A DNA stretch of 64,000 nt from an uncultured Bacteroidales bacterium (GCA_949298955.1 CASFYQ010000010.1:1-64000), one strand, 5' to 3'; positions 1-9,703 are shown, counted from the stretch's first letter. The notes: generated from the sequence alone by a model not told the origin. Translations and numbers: made by a program.

Positions 1-13
1 CGTTGCCGGGCTA

Positions 14-68
14 CCACCGCCTTCCTCCGCCCTTTCCGCTACGCTCCAAGGACGGAGGAAGGCGGTGG
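14..68. repeat. Perfect 16-bp inverted repeat (hairpin)
   Basis: The arms at 14-29 and 53-68 are exact reverse complements (CCACCGCCTTCCTCCG) around a 23-nt spacer. It lies downstream of the small gene ending at 139 and has no U-run on either strand, so it is a poor intrinsic terminator. It could be a REP-like intergenic repeat, but no second copy was seen in this window. Confidence 0.7.
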
Positions 69-138
69 CGGAGTTGCACTTCTAACTTGACGGTAGCGCT
101 TTGCCTGCTTTTAGCCTTGGTTGAGTTGCTGTCTAAAC

Positions 139-432
139 TCACTCTTCGCGTGGCACAGGGTCCAAACTTTTGGGTTGTCGGGGCTGTCGTGTGCCCGTCG
201 GCCGGCTCTTTGTGCGTTTGGGCTCCTCCTGCCGGAGTGAGTTGCCAAACTCTTTCAATTCGTCTTGAAAGGCTTCGTATTCGGCCGGAGAGCCGGGGGG
301 TACCTCTTTCGAGGGCAGGTATTGCTGTACGAGTCGGGCGGCGATGAGTATCGCCAGCACGACAATCAGCCACAGGGTGGCCCGTCGCTCGCCCTTCGAG
401 AGGGTGAAATAGGAGTCGCGTTTGAGTGTCAT
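139..432 (-). CDS. Small single-pass membrane protein, unknown function
   Basis: The protein has 97 residues. A charged N-terminus (MTLKRDSYFTLSKGERRA) is followed by one hydrophobic segment at about residues 21-38 and a polar, Pro/Arg-rich tail that should be soluble. Its ATG follows the TAG stop of the upstream SLC6-type transporter with no gap, so the two are probably translationally coupled. The ERR-plus-membrane-helix start resembles the N-terminus of Bacteroidota ComEA-like helix-hairpin-helix proteins. No HhH domain follows, and the frame closes at a TGA. It may be a transporter accessory peptide or a truncated protein. I cannot assign a function. Confidence 0.65.
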   Translation of the reverse strand: MTLKRDSYFTLSKGERRATLWLIVVLAILIAARLVQQYLPSKEVPPGSPAEYEAFQDELKEFGNSLRQEEPKRTKSRPTGTRQPRQPKSLDPVPREE

Positions 433-1785
433 CTATATAATGTTGAAGCCCGACAGGAATATGAGTATGATGATGATAGGTGCGATGTACTTGATGCAGA
501 AGAAGATGGCGCTGAACAGCGGCTCGTGCAACTTGTTGCGGTTGGTGAGCTCTTCGCGCGAGATGTTTCGTTTCAATACCCAGCCCACGAAGATGCTGAT
601 GAGCAATCCGCTTACCGGCAGCAGAATGATTGCCGAGAAATAGTCGCAGGCATCGAAGATGGTCTTCCCGAAGAGTCGCACATGGCTCCACGAACCTATC
701 GAGAGCGAGCAGATGGTGCTGAGCAAGGCGACAATCAGTAGCATGACCCGGGTGGCTTTCTTGCGGGTCATGTGCATATAGTTGATGAGGAAAGCCACGG
801 CTACCTCGAAGAGCGATACCGTCGAGGTGAGTGCCGCCACCGTAAGCAGCAGGAAGAAGAGTCCCGACCACAGCATCGATATCGGCATTTGGTTGAAGAT
901 GTTGGGGAGGGTTACAAACACGAGGTCGGGGCCGGCCACGGGGTCGAGCCCATAGGAAAAGACAGCCGGGAAGATAATTACTCCTGCCAGGATAGCCACC
1001 GTTGTATCGAGAATGGCCACCGTGGAGGCGGTCTTTATCAGGTGTGTCTTGGTGTTGAAATAGGAAGAGTAGGTGACGAGAATGCCCATTCCCAGGCTTA
1101 GCGAGAAGAAGGCTTGCCCCATGGCCCGGATAATCACTTGCGGGGTAATCTTCGAGAAATCGGGGTGGAGGAAGAAGGCCAGCCCTTTGTCGGATCCCGG
1201 CAACATGAGTGAACGCACGCAAAAAACGATGAGTATGACGAAGAGCAGCGGCATGAGTATGTTCGACATTTTCTCGATACCCTTTTGGACTCCTCGCGAG
1301 AGAATCAGGTAGTTGATAAAGAGAAAGATATATGTCCACAGCAGGGGCCTGAAATCGCTTTGTATGAAGGCGGTTTGTTCGGCCTTAAATTCGGTGGCGG
1401 TTTTGCCGGTCAGGTCGCCGGTGAGTGCGCGGAAGAGGTATTCGAGCGTCCAGCCCGAGATGACCATGTAGTAGCCCAGAATCAGCACCGAGGCCAGTAT
1501 GCCCAGATAGCCTATGTAATGCCAGCGGGAGCCGGGTGCCAGTTTGCGGTAGGCATCGACCGTATCGGTCTTGGAACGTCGGCCGATGATAAACTCGGCA
1601 CACATTACCGGTATACCCAGCACCAGCACACACAGGATATAAATTATCAGGAAGGCGCCGCCTCCGTTCATGCCGGCTTCGTAAGGGAATCGCCAAATGT
1701 TCCCCAGTCCTACCGCCGAGCCTACCGTGGTGGCGATAATCCCCAATTTGGTTGCAAATTTTGCTCGTTCTCCCATGGTTGTCAT
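433..1785 (-). CDS. Sodium-dependent transporter, SLC6/NSS family
   Basis: This is an inner-membrane Na+-coupled symporter for amino acids or related solutes; the substrate cannot be read from sequence. The N-terminus carries the NSS hallmark of TM1: GSAVGLGNIWRFPY followed by an unwound NGGGAF stretch in TM2. About 11-12 hydrophobic segments cover some 450 residues, which is normal for bacterial NSS proteins. The open frame runs to a TTG at 1806. The ATG at 1785 is chosen because a TATTTTTG element (1804-1811, minus strand) would place transcription start just upstream. The stop is directly followed by the start of a 97-residue membrane protein. Confidence 0.93.
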   Translation of the reverse strand: MTTMGERAKFATKLGIIATTVGSAVGLGNIWRFPYEAGMNGGGAFLIIYILCVLVLGIPVMCAEFIIGRRSKTDTVDAYRKLAPGSRWHYIGYLGILASVLILGYYMVISGWTLEYLFRALTGDLTGKTATEFKAEQTAFIQSDFRPLLWTYIFLFINYLILSRGVQKGIEKMSNILMPLLFVILIVFCVRSLMLPGSDKGLAFFLHPDFSKITPQVIIRAMGQAFFSLSLGMGILVTYSSYFNTKTHLIKTASTVAILDTTVAILAGVIIFPAVFSYGLDPVAGPDLVFVTLPNIFNQMPISMLWSGLFFLLLTVAALTSTVSLFEVAVAFLINYMHMTRKKATRVMLLIVALLSTICSLSIGSWSHVRLFGKTIFDACDYFSAIILLPVSGLLISIFVGWVLKRNISREELTNRNKLHEPLFSAIFFCIKYIAPIIIILIFLSGFNII

Positions 1786-1929
1786 GTTTCGAATAGATGA
1801 CTGCAAAAATATAAAATTAAAATTTATTCGGCGGATAAATGCGATGATAAAAAAGAATTTTTTCGATTTTCATGTGAATGTGTAACTTTGGCGAGTCGGT
1901 GGACTTGGGTGTGAGTCGGCAGGTGCTCA

Positions 1930-1961
1930 TTTGGTTTTACCGGGGGTAAACATTATCTTTG
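1930..1961 (+). promoter_or_regulatory. Bacteroidota-type promoter for the VanZ gene
   Basis: TTTG at 1930-1933 and TATCTTTG at 1954-1961 are separated by 20 nt. This matches the -33/-7 consensus of the Bacteroidota primary sigma factor (TTTG, 19-21 nt, TAnnTTTG). Transcription would start near 1968. Confidence 0.7.
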
Positions 1962-2014
1962 TATCTCCCTGACGGGATTGATAAATCTTTAATTGCTTGT
2001 TTGATAGTTTGTTA

Positions 2015-2443
2015 ATGCGTGATAAAAGCGAGAAACGACATATGCGATATTTCAAGGAATGGGCTTTTGTGCCTACGGTATTTGTGCTGATAGCGATAAC
2101 CTACCTTTCGCTGGCCGAGGATCCTGTGCATGTTCGGGAAATACATCTTTTCGAGGGGGCTGACAAGCTGGTGCATGGTTGTATGTATTTGGGCCTGGTT
2201 GTCGTGGGCGGATATGATATGTATCGCATCGGGTTGCGTCCGTCGGGTACGAGTTATTTCTTGTGGACGGTTGTGTCGGTTGCCTGGGGAGGGCTTATGG
2301 AGTTGTTGCAGGGAGCCTTGACGATGGGGCGTAGTGCCGACTGGTACGATTTTCTGGCTAATGCGTGTGGCGCCTTTGTTGGTTTTTGGGTGTGCCGGTG
2401 GGTGTTTCCCCGCATCATCGGGCGGCATGAGTCCCATCATTAA
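2015..2443 (+). CDS. VanZ-like family membrane protein
   Basis: The protein has 142 residues and four predicted membrane helices. VanZ-type landmarks are present: a DKLVHGCMYLGL segment after the first helix, then GLMELLQ and the polar pattern R-x2-DWYDFLANACGA before the last helix. The family includes the teicoplanin-resistance protein VanZ, but most members, including this one, have no proven role. The frame opens at a TTG (1997); the ATG at 2015 is preferred, with a further ATG at 2042. Its stop codon overlaps the stop of the convergent merR gene (2440-2443). Confidence 0.85.
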   Translation: MRDKSEKRHMRYFKEWAFVPTVFVLIAITYLSLAEDPVHVREIHLFEGADKLVHGCMYLGLVVVGGYDMYRIGLRPSGTSYFLWTVVSVAWGGLMELLQGALTMGRSADWYDFLANACGAFVGFWVCRWVFPRIIGRHESHH

Positions 2444-2778
2444 TCCATGTCGTCGAGAATCTCGGCGAGTTCGTCGCGTAGCGATTTGAGTCGCTCGACC
2501 ACTTGTTGGGTGCGGGCAGCGTGTTCCCGTTTGTTTTTCAATACCTGTTTGGCACCTTCGATTTTGAGCTTGCGCTCTTTGAGCAGGTAGTGTATGAGTT
2601 TTATCTCTTCGATATCCTTTTGCGAATAGTATCGGGTTCCTTTGGGCGAGCGTTTGGGCTTGATGGTTTTGAACTCCGACTCCCAGTATCGGAGCAGCGA
2701 TTGGTTCACACCGAGCATTTCTGAAACCTCGCCGATGGTGTAGTAGAGTTTGTTTTTTTCGGGGTCTGTCTCTTTCAT
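2440..2778 (-). CDS. MerR-family transcriptional regulator
   Basis: The protein has 112 residues. The N-terminal winged helix-turn-helix is clear: YYTIGEVSEMLGVNQSLLRYWESEF at about residues 12-36, then SPKGTRYYSQKDIEEI. A helical coiled-coil region of about 45 residues follows (dimerisation). There is no separate effector domain and no metal-binding cysteines, so it is a short stand-alone MerR of the type common in Bacteroidota. It starts 16 nt after the M23 peptidase gene and is probably cotranscribed with it. Its target is unknown. Confidence 0.9.
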   Translation of the reverse strand: MKETDPEKNKLYYTIGEVSEMLGVNQSLLRYWESEFKTIKPKRSPKGTRYYSQKDIEEIKLIHYLLKERKLKIEGAKQVLKNKREHAARTQQVVERLKSLRDELAEILDDMD

Positions 2779-2794
2779 GCGATTCGAGTTTAGG

Positions 2795-3766
2795 TTAGTC
2801 CATGACGCGACCCTGGTTTTCGGCCAGTTGAATCATGCGGTCGTAGTCCTCGGGCGACAAGTCGAAGAAATAGTAGTTGATGGGGTTTTCGTGTTTCCCT
2901 TTGTAAAGTACCTCGTAGTGCAGGTGGGGACCGGTCGATTTGCCTGTGTTGCCCACCTCGGCAATCTCTTCGCCTCGCACAACCTCTTGTCCGTTGCGCA
3001 CCAAAATTTTGTTCAAGTGGGCATAGCGGGTTTTGTAGTCGTAGCCGTGGTCGATAACGACGGTGTTGCCGTAACCCTGTCGCCAACCGGTTTCGACAAC
3101 GCGGCCGTTGCCTGTGGCATAGACGGGAGTGCCTATGTTGGCGGCAAAGTCCATGCCCTCATGAAATTTAGCTGTTTTGTATACGGGATCTATGCGATAG
3201 CCATATCCCGATGCCGTACGTTTCAAATCCTTGTTGGCCACCGGCTGTATGGCGGGCAGATGCTTGATGCGCTCTTCCTGCCCTTGGGCCAGTTTCACAA
3301 GCTCGTTCATCGAGTTGCATTGTACATATACCTGACGGGTGAGGTTATCGACCTTTTGGCTGGTCGACACGACCAGTTGTGCATCGCTCATCTTCAACAG
3401 GTCGGCATACCGGCTTGGGTTGTAGATGCCATTGTTGCGTACCTCGGCATTCACGGGTTCGGCCTGCAATACCACACGATACATGTTGTCGTCGCGTTGT
3501 TGCAAGTCGCTCATGACAGCCAGAGCGGCGTCGACTCGTTTGGAGAGCAGCTTGTATTGGGTCTTCATTTGCTCGTTTTCGAGCTTCAGAATCTCTTCGC
3601 GGGGTGAGCCCAGCCAAAAGTAAAAGGCGACAATAACCCCGACGCTGAGCAGCCCCCCGATGAACAAATGGCGCAATACGCCGGCAATACGCTGGCGGAA
3701 AGAGGGATACACCCGTTCGTAGGTTAGTGTTTTAGGGTTGTATATGTAGAAAACTTTTTTGCTCAT
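2795..3766 (-). CDS. M23-family metallopeptidase (peptidoglycan hydrolase), membrane anchored
   Basis: The protein has 323 residues. One transmembrane helix lies at about 33-51, a coiled-coil stretch at 55-95, and a C-terminal LytM/M23 domain from about 185. The zinc ligands are visible: His202 and Asp206 in HEGMDFAAN, and the HLH pair His281/His283 in GPHLHYEV. All are present, so it should be an active endopeptidase (family inference), acting on peptidoglycan cross-links from the periplasmic side of the inner membrane. It is divergent from alaS and upstream of merR. Confidence 0.93.
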   Translation of the reverse strand: MSKKVFYIYNPKTLTYERVYPSFRQRIAGVLRHLFIGGLLSVGVIVAFYFWLGSPREEILKLENEQMKTQYKLLSKRVDAALAVMSDLQQRDDNMYRVVLQAEPVNAEVRNNGIYNPSRYADLLKMSDAQLVVSTSQKVDNLTRQVYVQCNSMNELVKLAQGQEERIKHLPAIQPVANKDLKRTASGYGYRIDPVYKTAKFHEGMDFAANIGTPVYATGNGRVVETGWRQGYGNTVVIDHGYDYKTRYAHLNKILVRNGQEVVRGEEIAEVGNTGKSTGPHLHYEVLYKGKHENPINYYFFDLSPEDYDRMIQLAENQGRVMD

Positions 3767-3984
3767 CGATTGGGGTTTCTATCAAGCCGGCTCTATTGGT
3801 TCGAATGTGGGTAAACGGTCAAAAAATATGTTTTTGAACATTTTTTTATCTGCACATGGGCACAAAAATAATAATTTGAGCTATTTTTGCAAATTGTTTT
3901 TGGTAATATTAATATACCGTATCGGCGATTTCGATTTCGATAACGGAACGGGAGTGCCGCAAGGATTAATTTAATAAGATTGTT

Positions 3985-6606
3985 ATGCTTACAGCAAAAG
4001 AGATTCGTGAATCTTTTAAGGATTTTTTTAGAGAGCGAGGCCACCAGATTGTGCCGTCGGCTCCTATGGTCATTAAAGACGACCCTACACTGATGTTTAC
4101 CAACGCGGGCATGAACCAGTTTAAAGATATAATTCTGGGGAATGTGCCGGCCAAATACAAGAGAGTCGCGGATTCGCAGAAATGCCTGCGTGTGAGCGGG
4201 AAGCACAACGATTTGGAAGAGGTGGGTCTCGATACCTATCATCATACGATGTTCGAGATGCTGGGCAACTGGTCGTTTGGCGATTATTTCAAGAAAGAGG
4301 CCATCGACTGGTCTTGGGAGTATTTGGTCGATGTACTCAAAATCAACCCCGACCGGCTGTATGCCACTGTGTTTGAAGGCTATGCTCCCGAAGGGCTCGA
4401 GCGAGACAACGAGGCCGCTTCGTATTGGGAAGCTCATCTGCCCAAGGATCACATCATCAACGGCAACCGTCACGACAATTTCTGGGAGATGGGCGATACG
4501 GGGCCTTGCGGACCTTGCTCCGAGATTCATATCGACCTGCGTAGCGACGCCGAGCGGGCCGAGGTCGACGGGCTTACCCTCGTGAACCAGAATCACCCGC
4601 AGGTCATCGAGATATGGAATCTCGTATTCATGCAATACAACCGTAAGGCCGATGGCTCGCTCGAACCGTTGCCTGCCCGGGTAATCGATACGGGCATGGG
4701 TTTCGAACGCCTCTGTATGGCTTTGCAGGGCAAAACCTCCAACTACGATACCGACGTGTTCCAGCCTATCATCAAGGAAATCGGACGCCTTTGCGGCAAG
4801 AACTACGGCGACGACCCCAAGACCGATGTAGCCATGCGTGTGATTGCCGACCATATTCGCACCATCGCCTTCTCGATTACCGACGGACAGCTGCCCTCGA
4901 ATGCCAAAGCCGGCTATGTGATTCGCCGTATCTTGCGTCGAGCTGTCCGATATGGTTATACCTTCCTGGGACAGAAACAGGCTTTCCTGTATAAACTGCT
5001 CGATATTCTCATCGAGACGATGGGCGATGCCTATCCCGAGTTGAAGGAGCAGAAAGTGCTCATCGGCAAGGTTATCAAAGAGGAGGAAGATGCTTTCTTG
5101 CGTACGCTCGAGACGGGAATCAAACTGCTTGACAAAGTGATGGCCGACACCTTGGCTGCCGGTAAGAACGAGATAAGCGGTGTCGATGCCTTTACGCTTT
5201 ACGATACTTATGGTTTCCCGCTCGACCTTACCGAGCTTATACTCAAAGAGAAAGGTCTGGGGGTCGACATCGAGGCTTTCAATGCCCAAATGCAGCAGCA
5301 GAAAGAGCGTGCCCGCAACGCCGCGGCTGTGGAGACGGGCGACTGGGTAATTCTGCAAGAGGGCGAGCCCGAGTTTGTGGGTTATGACCTGTTGGAATGC
5401 GACGCCCGCATATTACGTTACCGCAAGGTAAAGCAGAAGAATAAGGAGTTTTATCAAATCGTACTCGACCGCACGCCTTTCTATGCCGAGATGGGCGGTC
5501 AGGTAGGCGATACCGGTAAGCTGATTTCGGCCAATGAGACAATCGAAATCGTGCAGACGAAACGGGAGAATAACCTGAGTATTCACATTGCCGAGCAGTT
5601 GCCCCAGGAGGTGACGGCTCTCTTCCATGCCGTCATCGACAAGGAGGCTCGCCAGGCTACGGCTTGCAATCACACGGCAACCCACCTGCTGCACGAGGCT
5701 TTGCGCGAGGTGCTGGGCACCCATGTAGAGCAAAAGGGGTCGTATGTGTCGCCCCAGTCGCTGCGCTTCGATTTCTCGCATTTCCAGAAAGTGACCGACG
5801 AGGAGTTGCGTCGGGTCGAGATGCTCGCCAATCGCAAGGTGCGCGAGGCTATTGCGCTCGACGAGCGCCGTCATGTGCCCATTGCCGAGGCTAAGGCGAT
5901 GGGGGCGATGGCTCTTTTCGGCGAGAAATACGGCGAAGAGGTGCGGGTAATCCGTTTCGGTTCTTCGGTCGAACTGTGTGGCGGTACTCATGTGGCCAAT
6001 ACCGGTAACATCGGTATGATTAAGATTGTGACCGAGAGCTCGATTGCGGCCGGTATCCGTCGTATCGAGGCCATTACCGGAGCTCGTGTCGAGGAGACGA
6101 TGAACTCTTTGCAAGACACGCTCAAAGAAATCGGTCTTCTCTTCAACAATGCGCCCAACCTGTTGCAGGCTGTTCACAAGGCTATTGACGAGAATGCCGA
6201 GTTGCGCAAACAGGCCGAGGAATATGTCAGGGAGAAGATGGTCGTTATGAAAGATCACATGATCAGGACGGCCGAGAATATCGAAGGCTTGAAATTGATT
6301 CGCTTTATCGGGCCTATGCCTGCCGATATGGTGAAAGGCATCGCCTTTATGCTGCGTAACGAGGTGCCCGAGGGGCTGGTTTTTGTGGCTGCCACGAAAG
6401 ACCACGAGAAACCGCTGCTCACGGTGATGTTGAGCAACGATGTCGTGGCCGACGGCAAGAATGCTTCGGCGATTGTGCGTGAAGCTGCCAAGTTGATACA
6501 GGGTGGCGGTGGCGGACAGCCTCATTTTGCCCAGGCCGGAGGTAAGAATGCCGAGCATCTCTCCGACGCTTTGGAAAAGATGCTTTCGCTGGTTGTAGGC
6601 CGATAG
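3985..6606 (+). CDS. alaS: Alanyl-tRNA synthetase
   Basis: The protein has 873 residues, the usual AlaRS size, and charges tRNA-Ala in the cytoplasm. The class II catalytic core is at the N-terminus ([20 protein letters not shown]; motif 2 and 3 regions follow). The editing domain carries HTATHLLH and the later [13 protein letters not shown] motif, which supply the zinc ligands that clear Ser/Gly-tRNA. The C-terminal C-Ala domain ends with a glycine-rich [14 protein letters not shown] stretch. The start lies about 14 nt after an in-frame stop and gives a normal N-terminus ([15 protein letters not shown]). Confidence 0.98.
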   Translation: MLTAKEIRESFKDFFRERGHQIVPSAPMVIKDDPTLMFTNAGMNQFKDIILGNVPAKYKRVADSQKCLRVSGKHNDLEEVGLDTYHHTMFEMLGNWSFGDYFKKEAIDWSWEYLVDVLKINPDRLYATVFEGYAPEGLERDNEAASYWEAHLPKDHIINGNRHDNFWEMGDTGPCGPCSEIHIDLRSDAERAEVDGLTLVNQNHPQVIEIWNLVFMQYNRKADGSLEPLPARVIDTGMGFERLCMALQGKTSNYDTDVFQPIIKEIGRLCGKNYGDDPKTDVAMRVIADHIRTIAFSITDGQLPSNAKAGYVIRRILRRAVRYGYTFLGQKQAFLYKLLDILIETMGDAYPELKEQKVLIGKVIKEEEDAFLRTLETGIKLLDKVMADTLAAGKNEISGVDAFTLYDTYGFPLDLTELILKEKGLGVDIEAFNAQMQQQKERARNAAAVETGDWVILQEGEPEFVGYDLLECDARILRYRKVKQKNKEFYQIVLDRTPFYAEMGGQVGDTGKLISANETIEIVQTKRENNLSIHIAEQLPQEVTALFHAVIDKEARQATACNHTATHLLHEALREVLGTHVEQKGSYVSPQSLRFDFSHFQKVTDEELRRVEMLANRKVREAIALDERRHVPIAEAKAMGAMALFGEKYGEEVRVIRFGSSVELCGGTHVANTGNIGMIKIVTESSIAAGIRRIEAITGARVEETMNSLQDTLKEIGLLFNNAPNLLQAVHKAIDENAELRKQAEEYVREKMVVMKDHMIRTAENIEGLKLIRFIGPMPADMVKGIAFMLRNEVPEGLVFVAATKDHEKPLLTVMLSNDVVADGKNASAIVREAAKLIQGGGGGQPHFAQAGGKNAEHLSDALEKMLSLVVGR

Positions 6607-6629
6607 CCTCAGCCGGACGACCCGATACA

Positions 6630-6678
6630 AAAAAGAGGCTGACTGAAAAGTTCGGAGAACTTTGAGGTTAGCCTCTTT
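6630..6678 (+). terminator. Intrinsic terminator after alaS
   Basis: Outer arms AAAGAGGCTgAC and GTtAGCCTCTTT enclose a second perfect 7-bp hairpin (AAAGTTC-GGA-GAACTTT). A T-run (GTTTTTTGGG) begins at 6681. Confidence 0.75.
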
Positions 6679-6703
6679 AAGTTTTTTGGGGGATATGTAG
6701 AAT

Positions 6704-6750
6704 AAAAAGAAGAGGGTGACTAAAAAGAGATATAGTCGGCCTCTTCTTTT
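6704..6750. terminator. Second hairpin, probably bidirectional terminator
   Basis: Arms AAAAGAAGAGG and CCTCTTCTTTT form a stem ending in a T-run on both strands. It sits just downstream of the stop of the convergent DJ-1 gene. Its left arm resembles that of the preceding hairpin (AGAGGxTGACTxAAAAG). Confidence 0.65.
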
Positions 6751-6786
6751 GTGTGCCGTTGTTGATATGTTTCGGGAATCAGGGGC

Positions 6787-7332
6787 TTACAACAGCATGC
6801 CCGAGGTCACCTCCTTGGCTTTTTCTTCACCGGCAATGTGGGTGATGATGGCGGTCGCGAAAGCCGCTGCGGCAGCCGGGCCTTTGGCGGTGATGATGTT
6901 GCGGTCGACGGTTACCATTTCGCCGGTGACGGTGGCTCCGGTAAGGAACTGCTCGAACCCGGGATAGCAGGTAGCTTTGTAGCCGTTGAGAAGCCCGGCC
7001 TGGCCCAATACCGACGGAGCAGCGCATATTGCGGCAATGTTTTTATGGGCAGCAGCCTGGCGTTGCAGCAGCGAGACGAGAGGCTTGCATTCGCCCAGGT
7101 GTTTGGTGCCGGGCATTCCTCCGGGCAGAATCAGCCATTCTACATCGTCGGCCGATAGCTCTACCCAGGTGCAGTCGGCGGTTACAGTTATTCCGTGAGC
7201 GCCCTCGACTTGAAGATTTCGTGAGATGGATACCGTGGTGATGTCGATTCCGGCGCGGCGCAACATATCTACGACCGTGAGTGCTTCGACTTCTTCAAAT
7301 CCCGTAGCGAGAAACAAATAAACAGTTTTCAT
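6787..7332 (-). CDS. DJ-1/PfpI (ThiJ) family protein
   Basis: The protein has 181 residues, a single DJ-1/PfpI domain. The start MKTVYLFLATGFEEVEALTVVDMLRRAG contains the conserved Glu of the family (FEEVE). The nucleophile elbow AAICAAPSVLG supplies Cys103. Family members act as glyoxalases/deglycases or chaperones; the exact activity is not predictable from sequence. It sits alone between terminators and the OmpA lipoprotein gene, on the same strand as the latter, about 120 nt downstream of it. Confidence 0.93.
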   Translation of the reverse strand: MKTVYLFLATGFEEVEALTVVDMLRRAGIDITTVSISRNLQVEGAHGITVTADCTWVELSADDVEWLILPGGMPGTKHLGECKPLVSLLQRQAAAHKNIAAICAAPSVLGQAGLLNGYKATCYPGFEQFLTGATVTGEMVTVDRNIITAKGPAAAAAFATAIITHIAGEEKAKEVTSGMLL

Positions 7333-7455
7333 TATATCTATTTTTTATATGTCATAAACAGGTGTGGTAAAAGGCTCATAGCCTCCCGTGCGACTATGCG
7401 GTGTGCATCGTCGGGAGCAGCCTGCCGCTACCGGCGGCGATGAGCTTGCTGCATT

Positions 7456-8169
7456 TTAGAGCGTTCCGGCTTCGGCCTGCTGAATCATTTGCTGGCTGGC
7501 ATAGAGATATACCTCTACGCGACGGTTTTCCTGACGACCGGCTGCCGTCGAGTTGTCGGCCACGGGGTTGGCTTCGCCCATGCCTTCGACCGTTTTGATT
7601 TGGCTCAACGATACACCGCAACCTTGCAGATAGCTGGCTACGCTTTGTGCCCGCTCTTGCGACAGGTTCAGGTTCTTTTGGTAGCTTTGCTCGGCGGTCG
7701 AGTTTTTCCAGCCCTGATTGTCGGTATATCCATAGATGGCGACGTCCATGTCGCGGTTTTGATTGAGCACATTGTTGGCAAATTCATTCAGTGCGGTTTT
7801 GGCCGATGCACTGAGGGTCGAGCTACTCGTCGAGAAAAGAATGCCCGAGTCGAAAGTTACCTTCACGGCCTGCAATCCGTTATTGTCGGTCACTTGCTCG
7901 ACTTGTGCGCCCTCGACTTGTTTGGCCTGTTCGGCGGCTTTATCCATTTTTTTACCGATGAGGGCTCCGGCGGTAGTGCCTACGGCAGCACCCACGGCAG
8001 CACCGATGGCAGCACCTTTGCCTTTGCCGAAGATGGCTCCCAGCCCGGCACCTACGGCAGCTCCGCTGCCGCCTCCGATGAGAGCGCCTTTTCCGGTGTT
8101 CGACATATTACAACTCGTAAACAGCATGCCGGCAACCAATATGCAGGACAAAATTTTAATACTCTTCAT
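7456..8169 (-). CDS. OmpA-family lipoprotein with glycine-zipper domain
   Basis: The protein has 237 residues. A lipoprotein signal ends at Cys20 (GMLFTSC). It is followed by a glycine-zipper region at about 27-75 with GxxxG repeats (GAAVGAGLGAIFG, GAAIGAAVGAAVG). The C-terminal half is an OmpA peptidoglycan-binding domain (VTFDSGILFSTSSSTLS, then NLSQERAQSVASYL and a NRRVEVYL end). This is the YiaD-type arrangement: an outer-membrane lipoprotein that contacts peptidoglycan. A TACTTTTG element on the minus strand (8198-8205) could be its -7 box. Confidence 0.92.
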   Translation of the reverse strand: MKSIKILSCILVAGMLFTSCNMSNTGKGALIGGGSGAAVGAGLGAIFGKGKGAAIGAAVGAAVGTTAGALIGKKMDKAAEQAKQVEGAQVEQVTDNNGLQAVKVTFDSGILFSTSSSTLSASAKTALNEFANNVLNQNRDMDVAIYGYTDNQGWKNSTAEQSYQKNLNLSQERAQSVASYLQGCGVSLSQIKTVEGMGEANPVADNSTAAGRQENRRVEVYLYASQQMIQQAEAGTL

Positions 8170-8450
8170 TGTTGCTCTGTTTTTAGAATTAGTTCTACAA
8201 AAGTAAGAAAAAAATCAATATGGTACTTGATAATAATTATAATAAATGAGCCTGAAAATAGTTTGCTCTCGATAGAATTTCGGGGGAAAACAGCTGCTGC
8301 CCGACGAAAAGCATGAGTGGGGGTGGTATTTCTTTGAGGGAAAGAGAATAAATGGCTATTCTGATGGTTTTTTAGAATTGCCTTTCTTTTTTTGGGGAGG
8401 GGGAGAATGGGAGATGCCGGCACGGAGGGATTGGAAAAAACAGGATTCTG

Positions 8451-8483
8451 TTTGCCTTTGTTTCCACCTTTTTACTATCTTTG
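8451..8483 (+). promoter_or_regulatory. Putative promoter in the aroC upstream region
   Basis: TTTG at 8451-8454 and TATCTTTG at 8476-8483 are separated by 21 nt. A second TATCTTTG lies at 8565-8572, closer to aroC, but without a clear TTTG partner. Confidence 0.55.
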
Positions 8484-8495
8484 TTACACGAAGAT
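8476..8495 (+). repeat. Direct repeat copy 1, TATCTTTGTTACACGAAGAT
   Basis: Exact 20-nt copy of 8565-8584, 89 nt apart. Each copy contains the -7 like TATCTTTG and near-symmetrical ends (ATCTTtG...CGAAGAT), so it could be a promoter with an operator overlapping it. Confidence 0.8.
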
Positions 8496-8564
8496 AGGAG
8501 GCGGTTCGGGATAAAAAATATTTGAAACTAAGTTTCGATATTTTATTCTACACTCACCTTTTGG

Positions 8565-8584
8565 TATCTTTGTTACACGAAGAT
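8565..8584 (+). repeat. Direct repeat copy 2, TATCTTTGTTACACGAAGAT
   Basis: Second exact copy, ending 32 nt before the aroC start. The rest of the 447-nt interval 8170-8616 is AT-rich and holds no convincing gene. Confidence 0.8.
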
Positions 8585-8616
8585 TAGGATAATACGATTA
8601 AGTAGAGACAATCGAG

Positions 8617-9690
8617 ATGAACACGATAGGAAATCTTTTCACGTTGACCTCGTTTGGCGAGTCGCATGGCCCGGCGATAGGCGGTGTTGTCGACGGTATG
8701 CCGGCCGGTATACCGATAGATATGGAGTTTGTTCAGCGCGAACTCAATCGGCGCCGGCCGGGGCAGTCGTCGATTGTGACTCCCCGCAAGGAGAGCGACC
8801 GGGTGGAGTTCTTGTCGGGTATTTTCGAAGGAAAGAGCACGGGCATGCCTATCGGTTTTGTGGTGTGGAATGAAAACCAGCACTCACCCGACTATGACAA
8901 CATGCGGGAGCTTTTCCGCCCCTCGCACGCCGATTATACCTATACTCGCAAATATGGTGTGCGCGACCATCGGGGGGGAGGCCGTTCGTCGGCTCGTGAG
9001 ACGATAGCCCGCTGTGTGGCCGGTGCGCTGGCCAAGTTGGCTCTTGCACATTTGGGAATCGAGGTGTGGGCCTATACTTCGCAGGTGGGCGAGTTGGCGT
9101 TGCCGGGCGATTATCGCGATTACAACCCGGCCGAGATTGAGAAGAATGCCGTGCGTTGTCCCGATGCCGAAATGGCTCGGCAGATGGAACGGTATATCGA
9201 GCAGGTGAAATCGCAGGGCGATACCGTAGGTGGGGTTATCACCGGGGTTGTTCGTCATGTACCCGTGGGACTGGGCGAACCGGTTTTCAACAAGTTGCAT
9301 GCTGCTTTGGGCAGTGCCATGCTGAGTATCAATGCCGTGAAAGGTTTCGAATATGGCATGGGATTCGAAGGTGCAAAATGTCGGGGCTCGCAGGTAAACG
9401 ATGTGTTTGAGTCGCACGACGGCCGCATTGCCACACGTACCAATTACTCGGGTGGAATCCAGGGCGGAATTTCCAACGGCGAGGACATCTATTTCAGGGT
9501 TGCTTTCAAACCGGTCGCTACCTTGCTGCGCGATATCGAGACGGTCGACGCTCAGGGTAACCCTACGGTATTGAAGGCCAAGGGTCGCCACGACCCGTGC
9601 GTGTTGCCGCGTGCCGTTCCTGTGGTCGAAGCGATGGCGGCAATGGTGATACTCGACTATTATTTGCTGGCTCAAAGTCATAAACTATAA
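8617..9690 (+). CDS. aroC: Chorismate synthase
   Basis: The protein has 357 residues. It converts EPSP to chorismate, the last step of the shikimate pathway, and needs reduced FMN. Signatures are the [18 protein letters not shown] start (residues 13-30), [20 protein letters not shown] with the conserved Arg/His region, and a C-terminal [17 protein letters not shown]. Length and ends are normal. It leads a likely operon with an M20 peptidase (13-nt gap) and a radical SAM gene. Confidence 0.98.
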   Translation: MNTIGNLFTLTSFGESHGPAIGGVVDGMPAGIPIDMEFVQRELNRRRPGQSSIVTPRKESDRVEFLSGIFEGKSTGMPIGFVVWNENQHSPDYDNMRELFRPSHADYTYTRKYGVRDHRGGGRSSARETIARCVAGALAKLALAHLGIEVWAYTSQVGELALPGDYRDYNPAEIEKNAVRCPDAEMARQMERYIEQVKSQGDTVGGVITGVVRHVPVGLGEPVFNKLHAALGSAMLSINAVKGFEYGMGFEGAKCRGSQVNDVFESHDGRIATRTNYSGGIQGGISNGEDIYFRVAFKPVATLLRDIETVDAQGNPTVLKAKGRHDPCVLPRAVPVVEAMAAMVILDYYLLAQSHKL

Positions 9691-9703
9691 AAACATACGA
9701 TAC

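Noticed and set aside
3793..5358. Long minus-strand ORF opposite alaS
   Set aside because: It is a codon-bias shadow of alaS with no recognisable protein features.
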